A stretch of 64,000 nt of DNA from Nitrospira sp. (lineage in GTDB: Bacteria; Nitrospirota; Nitrospiria; Nitrospirales; Nitrospiraceae). Positions 44,960 to 53,939 of the stretch are shown here, one piece after another. The position numbers and the translations under genes are program-made. Position 1 is the first letter of the stretch; every line of letters begins with the position of its first letter. Location: contig CP060499.1 of the NCBI GenBank assembly GCA_024760525.1, forward strand, positions 744,001 to 808,000. The letters are read 5' to 3'. The notes beneath the pieces were generated by a model. The model was given only the letters and a program-made list of their open reading frames with translations. It searched no databases and had not been told where the DNA came from.

Positions 44960-44977
44960 GCAAAATAATTATTTTGC
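44960..44977. promoter_or_regulatory. Perfect 18-bp AT-rich palindrome, possible operator
   Basis: GCAAAATAATTATTTTGC is its own reverse complement and ends 15 bases before the -35 box of the urea operon promoter. The position suits an activator site. It matches neither NtrC nor NtcA consensus, as far as I can judge. Confidence 0.5.
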
Positions 44978-44992
44978 TATAACAAAGAAGTC

Positions 44993-45021
44993 TTGACGCA
45001 TCGACGTAGGTTGTATACAAT
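44993..45021 (+). promoter_or_regulatory. Sigma-70-type promoter for the urt genes
   Basis: TTGACG (44993-44998) and TACAAT (45016-45021) are separated by the ideal 17 bases, in an AT-rich stretch. An overlapping TATACA lies two bases earlier. It is the best promoter match in the region and points to urtA, 270 bases on. Confidence 0.65.
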
Positions 45022-45292
45022 CGCCTCGCGTTGCGGAGGAAGCGAGTTGTAATGGTAATTAAGCGCGAGCGCAACAGCACATCACTCACGACCCCTTCCA
45101 GACAACGAATCACGCCAAACGAAAATAGCCATCCTCGGTTTTCCCTGCTTAGTGGAATAGTTCCCAGTGGTGTCTTGACGCTCTTGCGAAAGGAGGGTGA
45201 CGTGCGGCTGGTCGTTCTGGAATAGTTTCAGTAGGTGGAAAGCATCAACCGGAAGTTTGCAACTCACAGCATACGAAAAGGAGTGATGCAAC

Positions 45293-46663
45293 ATGGAAAT
45301 GAAAGCGCCACAGGGTTCTGAAAACGCGAAGGAGACGGAAGTCCCTACCGAAGTAGCCGGATCATCAAGAAGAGAATTTCTTGGACAGAGTGGGCGTGTC
45401 GCAGCAGGCGTCGGCGTGGCGGCTTTGCTGGGGAACCTGGGTAACTATGTGTTGTCCTATGCGGCCGGTGGACCACCCATTAAGATCGGTGTGTTGCACT
45501 CCTTGAGCGGTACGATGGCCATTAGCGAAGTGTCGTTGCGCGACGTCGTGCTCATGGCGGTCGAGGAAATTAATAAGGCAGGCGGAGTCATGGGGCGGCA
45601 GGTTGAGGCCAAGGTTGTCGATCCCGCTTCGAATTGGGACCTCTTTGCCGAAAAAGCCAAGCAGCTGCTCTTAGAAGATAAGGTGTCTGTGGTATTCGGC
45701 TGCTGGACGTCGGTCAGCCGAAAATCAGTGCTTCCGGTCTTTGAGAAGAACAATGGGCTCCTCTTCTATCCTGTACAATACGAAGGGGAAGAGTGCTCTC
45801 GCAACGTATTCTACACTGGGGCGGCAGTCAACCAACAGGCGGCGCCGGCGGTAGAATACTTGATGAGCCCTGAGGGAGGATCATACAAGAAGTTCTATCT
45901 CCTAGGTACCGACTACGTCTATCCACGTACGACGAACAAGATTCTGCGCGCCATGTTGTTGGCGAAGGGAGTACCTGCGGCCAACATCGCGGAAGAATAC
46001 ACGCCGTTCCATCACCAGGACTATCAGACCATCTGCGGTAAGATCAAGAAGTTCGCAGCAGGCGGTGGTGCTGCTGTCATCAGCACGATCAACGGCGACA
46101 GCAACGTCCCGTTCTACAAAGAATTCGGCAACCAGGGGCTTCGTGCAGAAGATGCGCCGATTATGGCCTTCAGCGTCGCCGAGGACGAGCTGCGCGGTAT
46201 GGATACCAGCGCGTTGGTCGGACATTTGGCGGCGTGGAATTATTATCAGAGTGTGGATACGCCGCAGAACAAGAAGTTTGTGGCGAATTTCAAGGCCTAT
46301 TGCAAGAGGAATAATCTGCCGGACGGAGAAAATCGAGTCACTGACGACCCGATTGAGGCCGCATATTTTGGCGTCTACGTATGGAAACAGGCCGTCGAGA
46401 AAGCTGGTGCCATCGAGGTCGACAAGGTCCGCGCGGCTGTGTACAACCAGAAGTTCCTGGCACCGGGCGGCGAAATCATGATGGATTGCTGCAATCAGCA
46501 CACGCACAAGCCGGTGCTGATCGGAGAGATCCTGAAAGATGGCCAATTGAAGGTCATTCACCGGTCCAAGGGGTTGGTGAAGCCTGAGCCTTGGAGTGAA
46601 TACACGAATCCTGAGAAGGGCTGTGACTGGATTAACCATCAAGGTACCTATCAGAAGAAATAA
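45293..46663 (+). CDS. urtA: Urea ABC transporter, substrate-binding protein UrtA
   Basis: 456 aa. A Tat-type signal (SSRREFLGQSGRVAAGVGVA) directs the folded protein to the periplasm. It belongs to the amide/urea branch of the HAAT family: IKIGVLHSLSGTMAISE, VVFGCWTSVSRKSVLPVFE, NGLLFYPVQYEGEECSRNVF and FYLLGTDYVYPRTTNKI are all UrtA-like. AAAGGAG precedes the ATG. It heads urtABCDE and lies upstream of urease, so imported urea is the expected ligand. A hairpin follows the gene. Confidence 0.96.
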   Translation: MEMKAPQGSENAKETEVPTEVAGSSRREFLGQSGRVAAGVGVAALLGNLGNYVLSYAAGGPPIKIGVLHSLSGTMAISEVSLRDVVLMAVEEINKAGGVMGRQVEAKVVDPASNWDLFAEKAKQLLLEDKVSVVFGCWTSVSRKSVLPVFEKNNGLLFYPVQYEGEECSRNVFYTGAAVNQQAAPAVEYLMSPEGGSYKKFYLLGTDYVYPRTTNKILRAMLLAKGVPAANIAEEYTPFHHQDYQTICGKIKKFAAGGGAAVISTINGDSNVPFYKEFGNQGLRAEDAPIMAFSVAEDELRGMDTSALVGHLAAWNYYQSVDTPQNKKFVANFKAYCKRNNLPDGENRVTDDPIEAAYFGVYVWKQAVEKAGAIEVDKVRAAVYNQKFLAPGGEIMMDCCNQHTHKPVLIGEILKDGQLKVIHRSKGLVKPEPWSEYTNPEKGCDWINHQGTYQKK

Positions 46664-46731
46664 GCTCAGGATGCATAGCTGTCTATTTACTTCCTGAACT
46701 GTTCTGACGAAGAACACTGTCTGCAGGTAAC

Positions 46732-46764
46732 GGACGGGAATCTCTCGAGAGGAAATTCCCGTCC
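46732..46764. terminator. Stem-loop between urtA and urtB
   Basis: GGACGGGAAT (46732-46741) pairs exactly with ATTCCCGTCC (46755-46764), and the loop holds CTCTCGAGAG. Such structures after binding-protein genes often let the first gene be made in excess. No T-run follows. Confidence 0.6.
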
Positions 46765-46821
46765 TCCTGCGGGTATCGCTTGGCAAGGTTAGAATGTCAT
46801 TGGTCGTGGAGGTTATTGGTA

Positions 46822-48399
46822 ATGAGCCTAGGCCGCATCCGGAAGAGAATACTCGTACTCATTCTGTGTACCTTTCTCCCCTTAGGGTTTGACCTATCGT
46901 CGGCATTGGCAGTCGAGGACGGGGTCCCGGCAACTTCGGCGGTTCCTCCGCCGGCTAATCCGATCGAGAAAGCGCTCATCGACATAAAGAGTGAAGACGC
47001 GACTGTGCGTAGCAATGCGGTGGCGCTTCTGATCGAAAAGGGAGACGCGAGCCTTATTCCCAAATTAGATGCGATTCGTGCGGAGGCTGATCGGGCTACT
47101 AGGCAGGCCATCAAGCCGGTTATTGATCTGCTCAAGAACCGTGCGAACCTGACGAGTGAACAATCGGATACAAGACGGTCGGCCGCTGCCGATTTGGTTG
47201 GCACGGGTAGGCCGGAGGCTGTGACATGGCTTGAACAGGCAGCTGCAAAGGAGCAAGTGTGGTGGGTCAAATATACGATGGAGGAGTCTGCGCAGTTGAT
47301 TCAGCTCCACTCTCAAGATGATGCCGTGCGTCTGACGGCTATTAAGAAACTGGGAGAGCTGAGAAGCCAGAACGGCCTGTCGGCGCTACAGGAATTAGTC
47401 CAGGCTGGTGCGCAGGGTGAGGCGAACGAGCAGCAGAAAAGCTTGGCAGCAGCGGCCGAGGCAGCGATCAGTCAGATTGATTCTTGGAGTTGGTGGGCAA
47501 GCTCCATTGAAACGCTGTTTCGAGGAATCAGTCTCAGTTCCATTCTGCTGATCATGTCTCTTGGGTTGGCTGTCGTTTTCGGCTTGATGGGTGTCATCAA
47601 TATGGCGCATGGCGAACTGATGATGATCGGTGCATACGCCACATTCGTGACGCAACAAGCCTTTATTACATGGTTCTCTCCTGAATCGTTCGACTGGTAC
47701 TTCCCTGTGGCGTTGCCCGTTGCCTTTCTTGCGGCCGCTGCATTCGGATGGCTGCTCGAGGCCACTGTGATTCGCTTTCTCTATGGGCGCCTACTCGAAA
47801 CCCTCTTGGCGACATGGGGAGTCAGTTTGATCCTGATGCAAGCCGCCCGAGTATACTTCGGGGATCTGACGGCGGTCATTGCACCGGGTGCGCTTCGCGG
47901 CGGAGCCCAGGTGATGGTGGGAGTATATCTTCCCTACAATCGGATTTTTATAATCATTCTTTCAATCATCTGCGTCCTGGGGATTTACTTCCTCCTCTTC
48001 CGATCAAACTTAGGAATACGGGTGCGTGCCGTCACTCAAAACCGCAATATGAGCTCATGCCTCGGTATCCCGACCAGGAAAGTCGATTCTTATACCTTCG
48101 CATTCGCCTCGGGACTGGCGGGCATCGCGGGTTGGGCACTTACCATGGTCGGGAACGTCGATCCGGGTCTGGGCCAAAATTATATCGTCGATGCTTTCAT
48201 GGTTGTAGTAACGGGAGGGGTGGGAAAACTCGCAGGGACGATCTGGGCTTCTTTGGGAATCGGCGGGCTGAACAAGCTGATCGAGCCGGTCAGCGGCGCT
48301 GTCTACGGGAAGGTATTTATTCTGGTCGGTGTGATCTTATTCCTGCAGTGGCGCCCTCAAGGCCTATTTGCAGCCAAAGGACGGAGCGCTGATGCCTGA
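46822..48399 (+). CDS. urtB: Urea ABC transporter, permease UrtB
   Basis: 525 aa from ATG 46822 (GGAGG ten bases upstream). A signal-like helix (ILVLILCTFLPLGFDL) is followed by about 200 periplasmic residues of HEAT-like helices (SEDATVRSNAVALLIEKGD, RLTAIKKLGELRSQNGLSA), a feature of long UrtB proteins. The C-terminal half is a LivH-like permease: LGLAVVFGLMGVINMAHGEL, FLLFRSNLGIRVRAVTQNRN and GGVGKLAGTIWASLGIGGL. It pairs with UrtC to form the channel. Confidence 0.95.
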   Translation: MSLGRIRKRILVLILCTFLPLGFDLSSALAVEDGVPATSAVPPPANPIEKALIDIKSEDATVRSNAVALLIEKGDASLIPKLDAIRAEADRATRQAIKPVIDLLKNRANLTSEQSDTRRSAAADLVGTGRPEAVTWLEQAAAKEQVWWVKYTMEESAQLIQLHSQDDAVRLTAIKKLGELRSQNGLSALQELVQAGAQGEANEQQKSLAAAAEAAISQIDSWSWWASSIETLFRGISLSSILLIMSLGLAVVFGLMGVINMAHGELMMIGAYATFVTQQAFITWFSPESFDWYFPVALPVAFLAAAAFGWLLEATVIRFLYGRLLETLLATWGVSLILMQAARVYFGDLTAVIAPGALRGGAQVMVGVYLPYNRIFIIILSIICVLGIYFLLFRSNLGIRVRAVTQNRNMSSCLGIPTRKVDSYTFAFASGLAGIAGWALTMVGNVDPGLGQNYIVDAFMVVVTGGVGKLAGTIWASLGIGGLNKLIEPVSGAVYGKVFILVGVILFLQWRPQGLFAAKGRSADA

Positions 48400-49525
48400 A
48401 CAAACGGTCCCACAACAAGACAGCCGCGAGACACTGGCCTTTTATGCGGCAGGGTTCATTTTCTTAGTAGTCCTGCCGTTATTGAATGTGTTGCCGGCCG
48501 AAGACTCTTGGTTGCACCTCTCTGACTTTCGATTGAATCAATTCGGCAAGTTCTTGGCCTTTGCCATCCTTGCGCTTGGATTGGATCTGATTTGGGGCTA
48601 TTGCGGCGTCCTCAGTTTGGGCCAGGGAGTGTTTTTTGGGTTCGGCGCCTATTGCATGGGTATGTATCTGGCACTGGGGATCGGGAAGGAAAGCGTGTAT
48701 GGAAGCGAACTGCCGGACTTCATGGTTTGGACCCAGGTCAAGGAATTGCCCTTCTTTTGGTATCCATTCAAGAGTTTTATTGGGGGCTTCTTAGGGGCGA
48801 TGCTTGTTCCGGTGATCTTCGCGACGATCTTCGGGTTTCTCGCATTTCGCAGCAGAATTAAGGGAGTCTATTTTGCCATTATCACGCAGGCGTTGGCCTT
48901 TGCAGCCTGGCTGGTTTTCAATCGGAATGAGACAAGGCTTGGCGGAACCAACGGATTGACCGACTTCAAACAATTACTCGGCTTCCGGCTTTCTGATCCG
49001 TCGACGCAGCGCGGACTTTATATCCTGACAGTCGTGGCCCTTGCCGCCTCCTACCTGTTTTGCCGCTGGATCGTCGCGTCACGGGCGGGAAAAGTACTGA
49101 TCGCGATACGAGACAGCGAATCGCGAGTTACGTTTTCTGGGTATACCCCGTGGGTTTACAAGCTCTTCGTATTTGTCGTGGCGGCTGGGCTGGCAGGATT
49201 AGCGGGGATGCTGTATGTGCCGCAGGTCGGCATCATTACACCGGCACAAATCGGAGTGTTGCCGTCCCTTGAAGTGGTCATTTGGGTGGCGGTCGGCGGG
49301 CGCGGTACGTTGGTTGGCGCCATCTTGGGAGCCGTGGCCGTCAACTATGGCCGCAGCGTGTTGACGAACTATTTCCCGGAAGCATGGCCGTTCATTCTGG
49401 GCGGACTTTTTGTGGTCGTGGTCACGTTGTTCCCGGACGGACTTATCGGCATCATTCGAAAATTGACCACTCGAAAGAATTCGCACTCGCCTTTGATCAA
49501 GGCTGAAGGGAGTACCGCAGCGTGA
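48392..49525 (+). CDS. urtC: Urea ABC transporter, permease UrtC
   Basis: 377 aa from ATG 48392, overlapping the urtB stop by eight bases. A LivM-like permease with about ten membrane segments. Characteristic stretches are GYCGVLSLGQGVFFGFGAYC, FNRNETRLGGTNGLTDF, GKVLIAIRDSESRVTFSGY and VGGRGTLVGAILGAVAVNYG. The NETRLGGTNGLT segment is typical for the urea rather than the branched-chain amino-acid type. Its stop overlaps the urtD GTG. Confidence 0.95.
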   Translation: MPEQTVPQQDSRETLAFYAAGFIFLVVLPLLNVLPAEDSWLHLSDFRLNQFGKFLAFAILALGLDLIWGYCGVLSLGQGVFFGFGAYCMGMYLALGIGKESVYGSELPDFMVWTQVKELPFFWYPFKSFIGGFLGAMLVPVIFATIFGFLAFRSRIKGVYFAIITQALAFAAWLVFNRNETRLGGTNGLTDFKQLLGFRLSDPSTQRGLYILTVVALAASYLFCRWIVASRAGKVLIAIRDSESRVTFSGYTPWVYKLFVFVVAAGLAGLAGMLYVPQVGIITPAQIGVLPSLEVVIWVAVGGRGTLVGAILGAVAVNYGRSVLTNYFPEAWPFILGGLFVVVVTLFPDGLIGIIRKLTTRKNSHSPLIKAEGSTAA

Positions 49526-50286
49526 CGGACGGCGACTTAATTCTCAACTGCGAAAATGTGATTGTCGACTACGATGGGTTCAAGGCCCTGAACAATTGTA
49601 ACTTCAGCGTTCACTACAATGAACTCCGCGTGGTGATCGGTCCGAACGGCGCCGGCAAGACCACATTGCTCGATGTGATTTGCGGCAAGACCAAGCCGGC
49701 GTCCGGCAAGGTCATTTTCGGCAAGGACAATAATTTGGTCGGCAAGAATGCGGAGGACATCACAAAGCTCGGAGTGGGGCGTAAGTTCCAAGCTCCTTCG
49801 GTCTATGGCAACCTCTCGGTCTGGCAGAACTTGGATCTTTCAGTGAAACGGGCGAGCAAAGGAGTCTTCCCGACGTTGGTCGGGCGGTCGTCGCCGGCGG
49901 AACGAGAGCAGATCAGCGAAGTGTTGCAGACCATAGGATTGACGGAGCACGCCCATGCGCGCGCCGGATCCTTGTCACACGGCCAGAAGCAGTGGCTAGA
50001 AATCGGTATGGTGATCTTGCAGGATCCTTCGCTTCTGTTAGTCGACGAACCGGTTGCCGGCATGAGCGATAAGGAGACGGAACAGACCGGTCGATTATTG
50101 ATGACCCTTTCTGAAAAACACGCGATCGTCGTGATTGAACATGACATGGACTTTGTCCGTCAAATCGCGCGCATTGTCACCGTCTTGGCGGAGGGGACCG
50201 TCATTTGTGAAGGAACGGTCGAAAAAGTTCAGGCTGATGATCATGTCCGGGAAATCTACCTCGGTCGCGCGAAGGTCGCGCATTAA
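49522..50286 (+). CDS. urtD: Urea ABC transporter, ATPase UrtD
   Basis: 254 aa from GTG 49522, overlapping urtC by four bases. A LivG-type ATPase: Walker A VIGPNGAGKTTLLD, Q-loop region GVGRKFQAPSVYGNLSVW, signature LSHGQKQWLEIGM and Walker B LLLVDEPVAGMSD, with switch His in IVVIEHDMDFV. The KFQAPSVY segment marks the urea subgroup. It acts with UrtE as the ATPase pair. Confidence 0.95.
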   Translation: MTDGDLILNCENVIVDYDGFKALNNCNFSVHYNELRVVIGPNGAGKTTLLDVICGKTKPASGKVIFGKDNNLVGKNAEDITKLGVGRKFQAPSVYGNLSVWQNLDLSVKRASKGVFPTLVGRSSPAEREQISEVLQTIGLTEHAHARAGSLSHGQKQWLEIGMVILQDPSLLLVDEPVAGMSDKETEQTGRLLMTLSEKHAIVVIEHDMDFVRQIARIVTVLAEGTVICEGTVEKVQADDHVREIYLGRAKVAH

Positions 50287-50311
50287 GTAAGGAAAAGAAA
50301 GACATTTGGCT

Positions 50312-51046
50312 ATGGCACAAGAAGCGAATCGTGTAACGCTGGTACTTGAGAACATCAATGCGTACTATGGCGAGAGCCATATTCTTCGAAACGTTTCCTT
50401 TACGATTGAGGCGGGAGAAGTGGTTTGTCTGATGGGTAGAAACGGCATGGGAAAGACGACCACATTGAAGACGTTGACGGGTTTGCTTCCCGCCCGCTCA
50501 GGGAAAATTACATTTGATGGTTCGGATATCACGCATGATCGTACAGATATCAGAGCGAGAAAGGGACTAGCGTATGTGCCGCAAGGGCGAGAAATCATTC
50601 CCCACCTGACGGTGCATCAAAACCTCCTTCTTGGGTACTGGAACCGGCCATCCATCAGTGGTGATGTCTCCGAGAAAGAAGCCTTCGAAGAGGTCTATCA
50701 TCTCTTTCCGAAGTTGACACAGATCCTCCACCGGCCCGGTGGTGTGCTCAGTGGAGGCGAGCAACAACAACTCGCGATTGGGCGGGCCATTTTATCGAGC
50801 CCCAAGCTCTTGTTGCTAGACGAGCCGACCGAAGGGATTCAGCCGTCGATCGTCGACCAGATCGAGGATGTCATCATAGGGTTCAAGAATTCGCGACGCT
50901 TCGCGATTCTGTTGGTCGAACAGGGGCTCCACTTCGCGGCCAGACTTGCGGAGAAGTATGTCGTCATGGCCAAGGGGGCGGTGAAGGCGCAGGGCAAGAG
51001 CACAGAGTTGAATGCGGACATGGTGAGACAACACTTGACTGTTTGA
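50312..51046 (+). CDS. urtE: Urea ABC transporter, ATPase UrtE
   Basis: 244 aa from ATG 50312; a TTG six bases earlier is in frame. A LivF-type ATPase with Walker A LMGRNGMGKTTTLKTL, LAYVPQGREIIPHLTVHQNL, signature LSGGEQQQLAIGRAI, Walker B LLLLDEPTEGIQPSI and the switch-region ILLVEQGLHFAARLAEKY. It completes urtABCDE, 26 bases after urtD, and is separated from urease by a 311-base gap. Confidence 0.95.
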   Translation: MAQEANRVTLVLENINAYYGESHILRNVSFTIEAGEVVCLMGRNGMGKTTTLKTLTGLLPARSGKITFDGSDITHDRTDIRARKGLAYVPQGREIIPHLTVHQNLLLGYWNRPSISGDVSEKEAFEEVYHLFPKLTQILHRPGGVLSGGEQQQLAIGRAILSSPKLLLLDEPTEGIQPSIVDQIEDVIIGFKNSRRFAILLVEQGLHFAARLAEKYVVMAKGAVKAQGKSTELNADMVRQHLTV

Positions 51047-51357
51047 TGAATCTGCGCAGCGGTTCTCTCTGTTGGTTCCCGAACGCTTATTCAATCTACT
51101 CTCCTCTACAGCTCGTTCAGTGGAGAACGAGCTCTTGTCCTCAAGAAATTGACGGATCTTCAGCCGCACGTTCTTTTTCGAAGCAATACGGAGGATGTTG
51201 TCAGCGACGAGTTGACAGATGGCGAAAGTCCAAACTAACATCGTTCTCCCGCAACAAATCTTTTGAACAGATTCGTAGAAATGAGCCGACGTCTGCACGC
51301 ATCGCATTATCGATCGAACGACACATCGAGCAACAGGTCAGCCTAAGAGGAGGACTT
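51047..51357. other. Gap between urtE and ureA with hairpin and possible promoter
   Basis: AGCTCGTTC (51110-51118) pairs with GAACGAGCT (51125-51133), a likely end for the urt transcript. Further on, TTGACA (51212-51217) and TAACAT (51236-51241) are 18 bases apart and could start the ure transcript. A short ATG frame (51219, MAKVQTNIVLPQQIF) stops at once and is probably not a gene. Confidence 0.45.
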
Positions 51358-51660
51358 ATGCGTTTGACCCCAAGAGAGCAGGAAAAACTGTTGATCTACA
51401 CCGCCGGTCAGCTTGCAGCGGATCGCAAGAAGCGGGGCCTCAAACTCAATCATCCTGAAACCATTGCCTATCTGACTGCCGCGATTCTTGAAGGTATTCG
51501 CGACGGCAAATCAGTGGCGGATCTTATGACGTATGGAACCACGCTTCTTTCGCGCAAGGACGTTATGCCGGGCGTGCCGGAAATGATTCACGATTTCCAG
51601 GTCGAAGGAACGTTTCCTGACGGCACGAAACTGGTGACCGTCCATGATCCGATCCGCTAG
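51358..51660 (+). CDS. ureA: Urease gamma subunit
   Basis: 100 aa from ATG 51358, which has AGAGGAGG six bases upstream; the upstream open frame is not conserved. It is the small structural subunit of urease. MRLTPREQEKLLIYTAGQLA and LNHPETIAYLTAAILEGIRD are the family signatures, and the ending is FPDGTKLVTVHDPI. It begins ureABC-F-G-D. Confidence 0.97.
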   Translation: MRLTPREQEKLLIYTAGQLAADRKKRGLKLNHPETIAYLTAAILEGIRDGKSVADLMTYGTTLLSRKDVMPGVPEMIHDFQVEGTFPDGTKLVTVHDPIR

Positions 51661-51710
51661 ATCTGTCGAGATGCAACCATTCATCTCATGTTCGTGTAGG
51701 AGGGAAGCAC

Positions 51711-52193
51711 ATGGTAAAGAAGAAGAAACGAACTCTGCCCAAAGCGCATAAGTCGTCTCAGAAAAAAGAAGCTTCTTTGGCTAGTGCGATCAAAGCGGAG
51801 TTGTCCAGGCCAGTCATCCCCGGCCAAATTCACTTCGGGTCTGGAGACATTGAGGCGAACGTGGGTCGGCCGACGAAGGAGTTGATGGTCGCGAATCTGG
51901 CCGACCGCCCTATTCAGGTTGGTTCTCACTGCCATTTTTTCGAAGCGAATCGTGCGTTGAGGTTTGACCGGGAACAAGCGTTTGGATTTCGATTGAATAT
52001 TCCAGCGGGCACGGCGGTCCGGTTCGAGCCGGGGGAAGAAAAACGGGTGACCGTTGTGGCGTTGGCGGGGAAACGACTGGCCCATGGAATCAATGCATTA
52101 ACCAATGGATCACTCGATGACCCGCAAGTCAAAGCGAAGGCTGTGGGAAGGGCAGCTGAGCTGGGGTTCTCAGGCAAAGGAGGGGCACGGTGA
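51711..52193 (+). CDS. ureB: Urease beta subunit with basic N-terminal extension
   Basis: 160 aa; AGGAGGGAAGC precedes the ATG. The conserved beta domain begins near residue 35 (VIPGQIHFGSGDIEANVG) and contains RPIQVGSHCHFFEANRALRF and IPAGTAVRFEPGEEKRV. The first 25 residues are Lys-rich (MVKKKKRTLPKAHKSSQKKE), an extension absent from the usual 101-110 aa protein. The stop overlaps the ureC GTG. Confidence 0.95.
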   Translation: MVKKKKRTLPKAHKSSQKKEASLASAIKAELSRPVIPGQIHFGSGDIEANVGRPTKELMVANLADRPIQVGSHCHFFEANRALRFDREQAFGFRLNIPAGTAVRFEPGEEKRVTVVALAGKRLAHGINALTNGSLDDPQVKAKAVGRAAELGFSGKGGAR

Positions 52194-53914
52194 AAATTCC
52201 ACGCAAACAATATGCGGATCTCTTCGGCCCCACCGTGGGTGATCGAGTCCGGCTTGCCGATACCGAGTTGCTGATCGAAATCGAGAAGGACTTTACTTCG
52301 TATGGCGATGAGGCCGTGTTCGGCGGCGGCAAGGTCATTCGGGATGGGATGGGACAATCAACCCGAGCCACGAGCGCAAGTGGCGCCTTGGATACGGTCA
52401 TCACGAATGCGATGATTCTCGATTATTGGGGTATTGTCAAAGCCGATATTGGGATCAAAGACGGACGTATCGCTGGGATCGGGAAATCCGGCAACTCGGA
52501 CCTCATGCCGAACGTCACGAATGGCATGGAAATAGGTCCAGGCACCGAAGTCATATCGGGAGAGGGATGCATCGTGACGGCGGGTGGTGTGGAGACCCAT
52601 ATCCATTATATCTGCCCTCAACAATACTGGGAGGCGCTCTCCGCCGGTATCACGACCATGATCGGTGGCGGAACAGGTCCTGCCACAGGCACCAATGCGA
52701 CGACGTGTACACCAGGACCTTGGAACCTCCATCGAATGCTGGAAGCCTCGGATGGGATTCCGATGAATCTGGGTTTCCTGGGGAAGGGCAATGCGTCACA
52801 GGCCGATGGGTTGAATGAACAAATCGAGGCGGGGGCGATCGGCCTGAAACTACATGAAGACTGGGGTACCACACCGGCTGCGATCGATACCTGCTTGAGC
52901 GTCGCGGACCGTTATGATGTGCAGGTTGCGATTCACACGGATACGCTGAACGAAGCTGGATTCGTCGAAGACACAATCAAAGCATTCAAGGGTCGGACCA
53001 TTCACTCGTTCCATACCGAAGGTGCCGGTGGCGGCCATGCGCCCGACATCATCAAGGTATGTGGAGAGCCGAACGTCCTGCCGGCTTCCACCAATCCAAC
53101 GATGCCGTTTACCGTGAATACGATGGACGAGCATCTAGACATGCTCATTGTCTGCCACCATCTGAACAGCCGTGTGCCCGAGGATGTGGCCTTTGCCGAG
53201 TCGCGCATCCGGAGAGAAACAATCGGAGCAGAAGATGTCCTGCATGATATGGGCGCCATCAGCATCATGTCGTCCGACTCGCAGGCGATGGGACGTCTCG
53301 GTGAAGTGATCATACGAACCTGGCAGACGGCTCATAAGATGAAGGTCCAACGGGGGCATCTCGCACCGTCGAGTGAAAAGGATTCGCCCAATCATGACAA
53401 TTTCAGGGCGAAGCGCTACGTCGCCAAATACACGATCAATCCCGCTCTGGCGCATGGGATCGCCCAGGAGGTTGGATCGGTGGAAGTCGGCAAGATCGCC
53501 GACCTGGTGATTTGGAAGCCGGCGTTCTTTGGCGTGAAACCCGAGATGGTGTTGAAAAGTGGCTTCATTGCGCAGGCGCAGATGGGGGATCCCAACGCGT
53601 CCATCCCCACGCCAGAACCGATCATCAGCCGGCCGATGTTCGGCGCGTTTGGGCGGGCGCTCGCGAGCACCAGCCTCACGTTCCTGTCGCAAGCCGCAAT
53701 GGATCGCGAGATCCCGAAGAAGCTGGGATTGCAGAAGCGCGTGGCCGCGGTGAAGAATTGCCGAAACGTGAAGAAGCGCGATCTCAAATTGAACGATGCA
53801 CTGCCGAAAGTTGAAGTCGATCCGGAGACCTATGTGGTGACCGCGGACGGTGTCCGCCTCACCTGTGAACCGGCAATCGTACTCCCGATGGCGCAGCGGT
53901 ACTTCCTGTTCTAG
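52190..53914 (+). CDS. ureC: Urease alpha subunit (catalytic)
   Basis: 574 aa from GTG 52190 (AGGAGGGG upstream). It hydrolyses urea to ammonia and carbamate at two nickel ions. Active-site residues are all present: VETHIHYICPQQY (two His), the lysine that becomes carbamylated, Lys220 (IGLKLHEDWG), AIHTDTLNEAG and HTEGAGGGHAPDI (nickel His), the flap VCHHLNSR with Cys322 and His323, and Asp in SSDSQAMGRLGE. The numbering coincides with the Sporosarcina enzyme. The structural genes are followed by ureF rather than ureE. Confidence 0.98.
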   Translation: MKIPRKQYADLFGPTVGDRVRLADTELLIEIEKDFTSYGDEAVFGGGKVIRDGMGQSTRATSASGALDTVITNAMILDYWGIVKADIGIKDGRIAGIGKSGNSDLMPNVTNGMEIGPGTEVISGEGCIVTAGGVETHIHYICPQQYWEALSAGITTMIGGGTGPATGTNATTCTPGPWNLHRMLEASDGIPMNLGFLGKGNASQADGLNEQIEAGAIGLKLHEDWGTTPAAIDTCLSVADRYDVQVAIHTDTLNEAGFVEDTIKAFKGRTIHSFHTEGAGGGHAPDIIKVCGEPNVLPASTNPTMPFTVNTMDEHLDMLIVCHHLNSRVPEDVAFAESRIRRETIGAEDVLHDMGAISIMSSDSQAMGRLGEVIIRTWQTAHKMKVQRGHLAPSSEKDSPNHDNFRAKRYVAKYTINPALAHGIAQEVGSVEVGKIADLVIWKPAFFGVKPEMVLKSGFIAQAQMGDPNASIPTPEPIISRPMFGAFGRALASTSLTFLSQAAMDREIPKKLGLQKRVAAVKNCRNVKKRDLKLNDALPKVEVDPETYVVTADGVRLTCEPAIVLPMAQRYFLF

Positions 53915-53939
53915 GCAGTACGCTCTGCTCTTCTGTCTT

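Larger units (their letters stand above)
44290..45292. other. Gene-poor region before the urea transport operon
   Basis: About one kilobase without a gene I can support. From left to right it holds a transposase remnant (44390-44492), about 470 bases with nothing recognised, an 18-bp palindrome (44960-44977), a strong promoter (44993-45021) and an AT-rich then ordinary leader of about 270 bases before urtA. The leader contains a second TTGACG (45174-45179), and AAAGGAGG precedes a seven-codon GTG frame ending at 45225, which may be chance. Confidence 0.5.

Noticed and set aside
45031..45225. 64-codon frame in the urtA leader
   Set aside because: Weak start and no recognisable product; I treat it as leader sequence.
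51043..51357. N-terminal extension of the ureA frame
   Set aside because: The 105 extra codons are not UreA-like, and AGAGGAGG marks the ATG at 51358.
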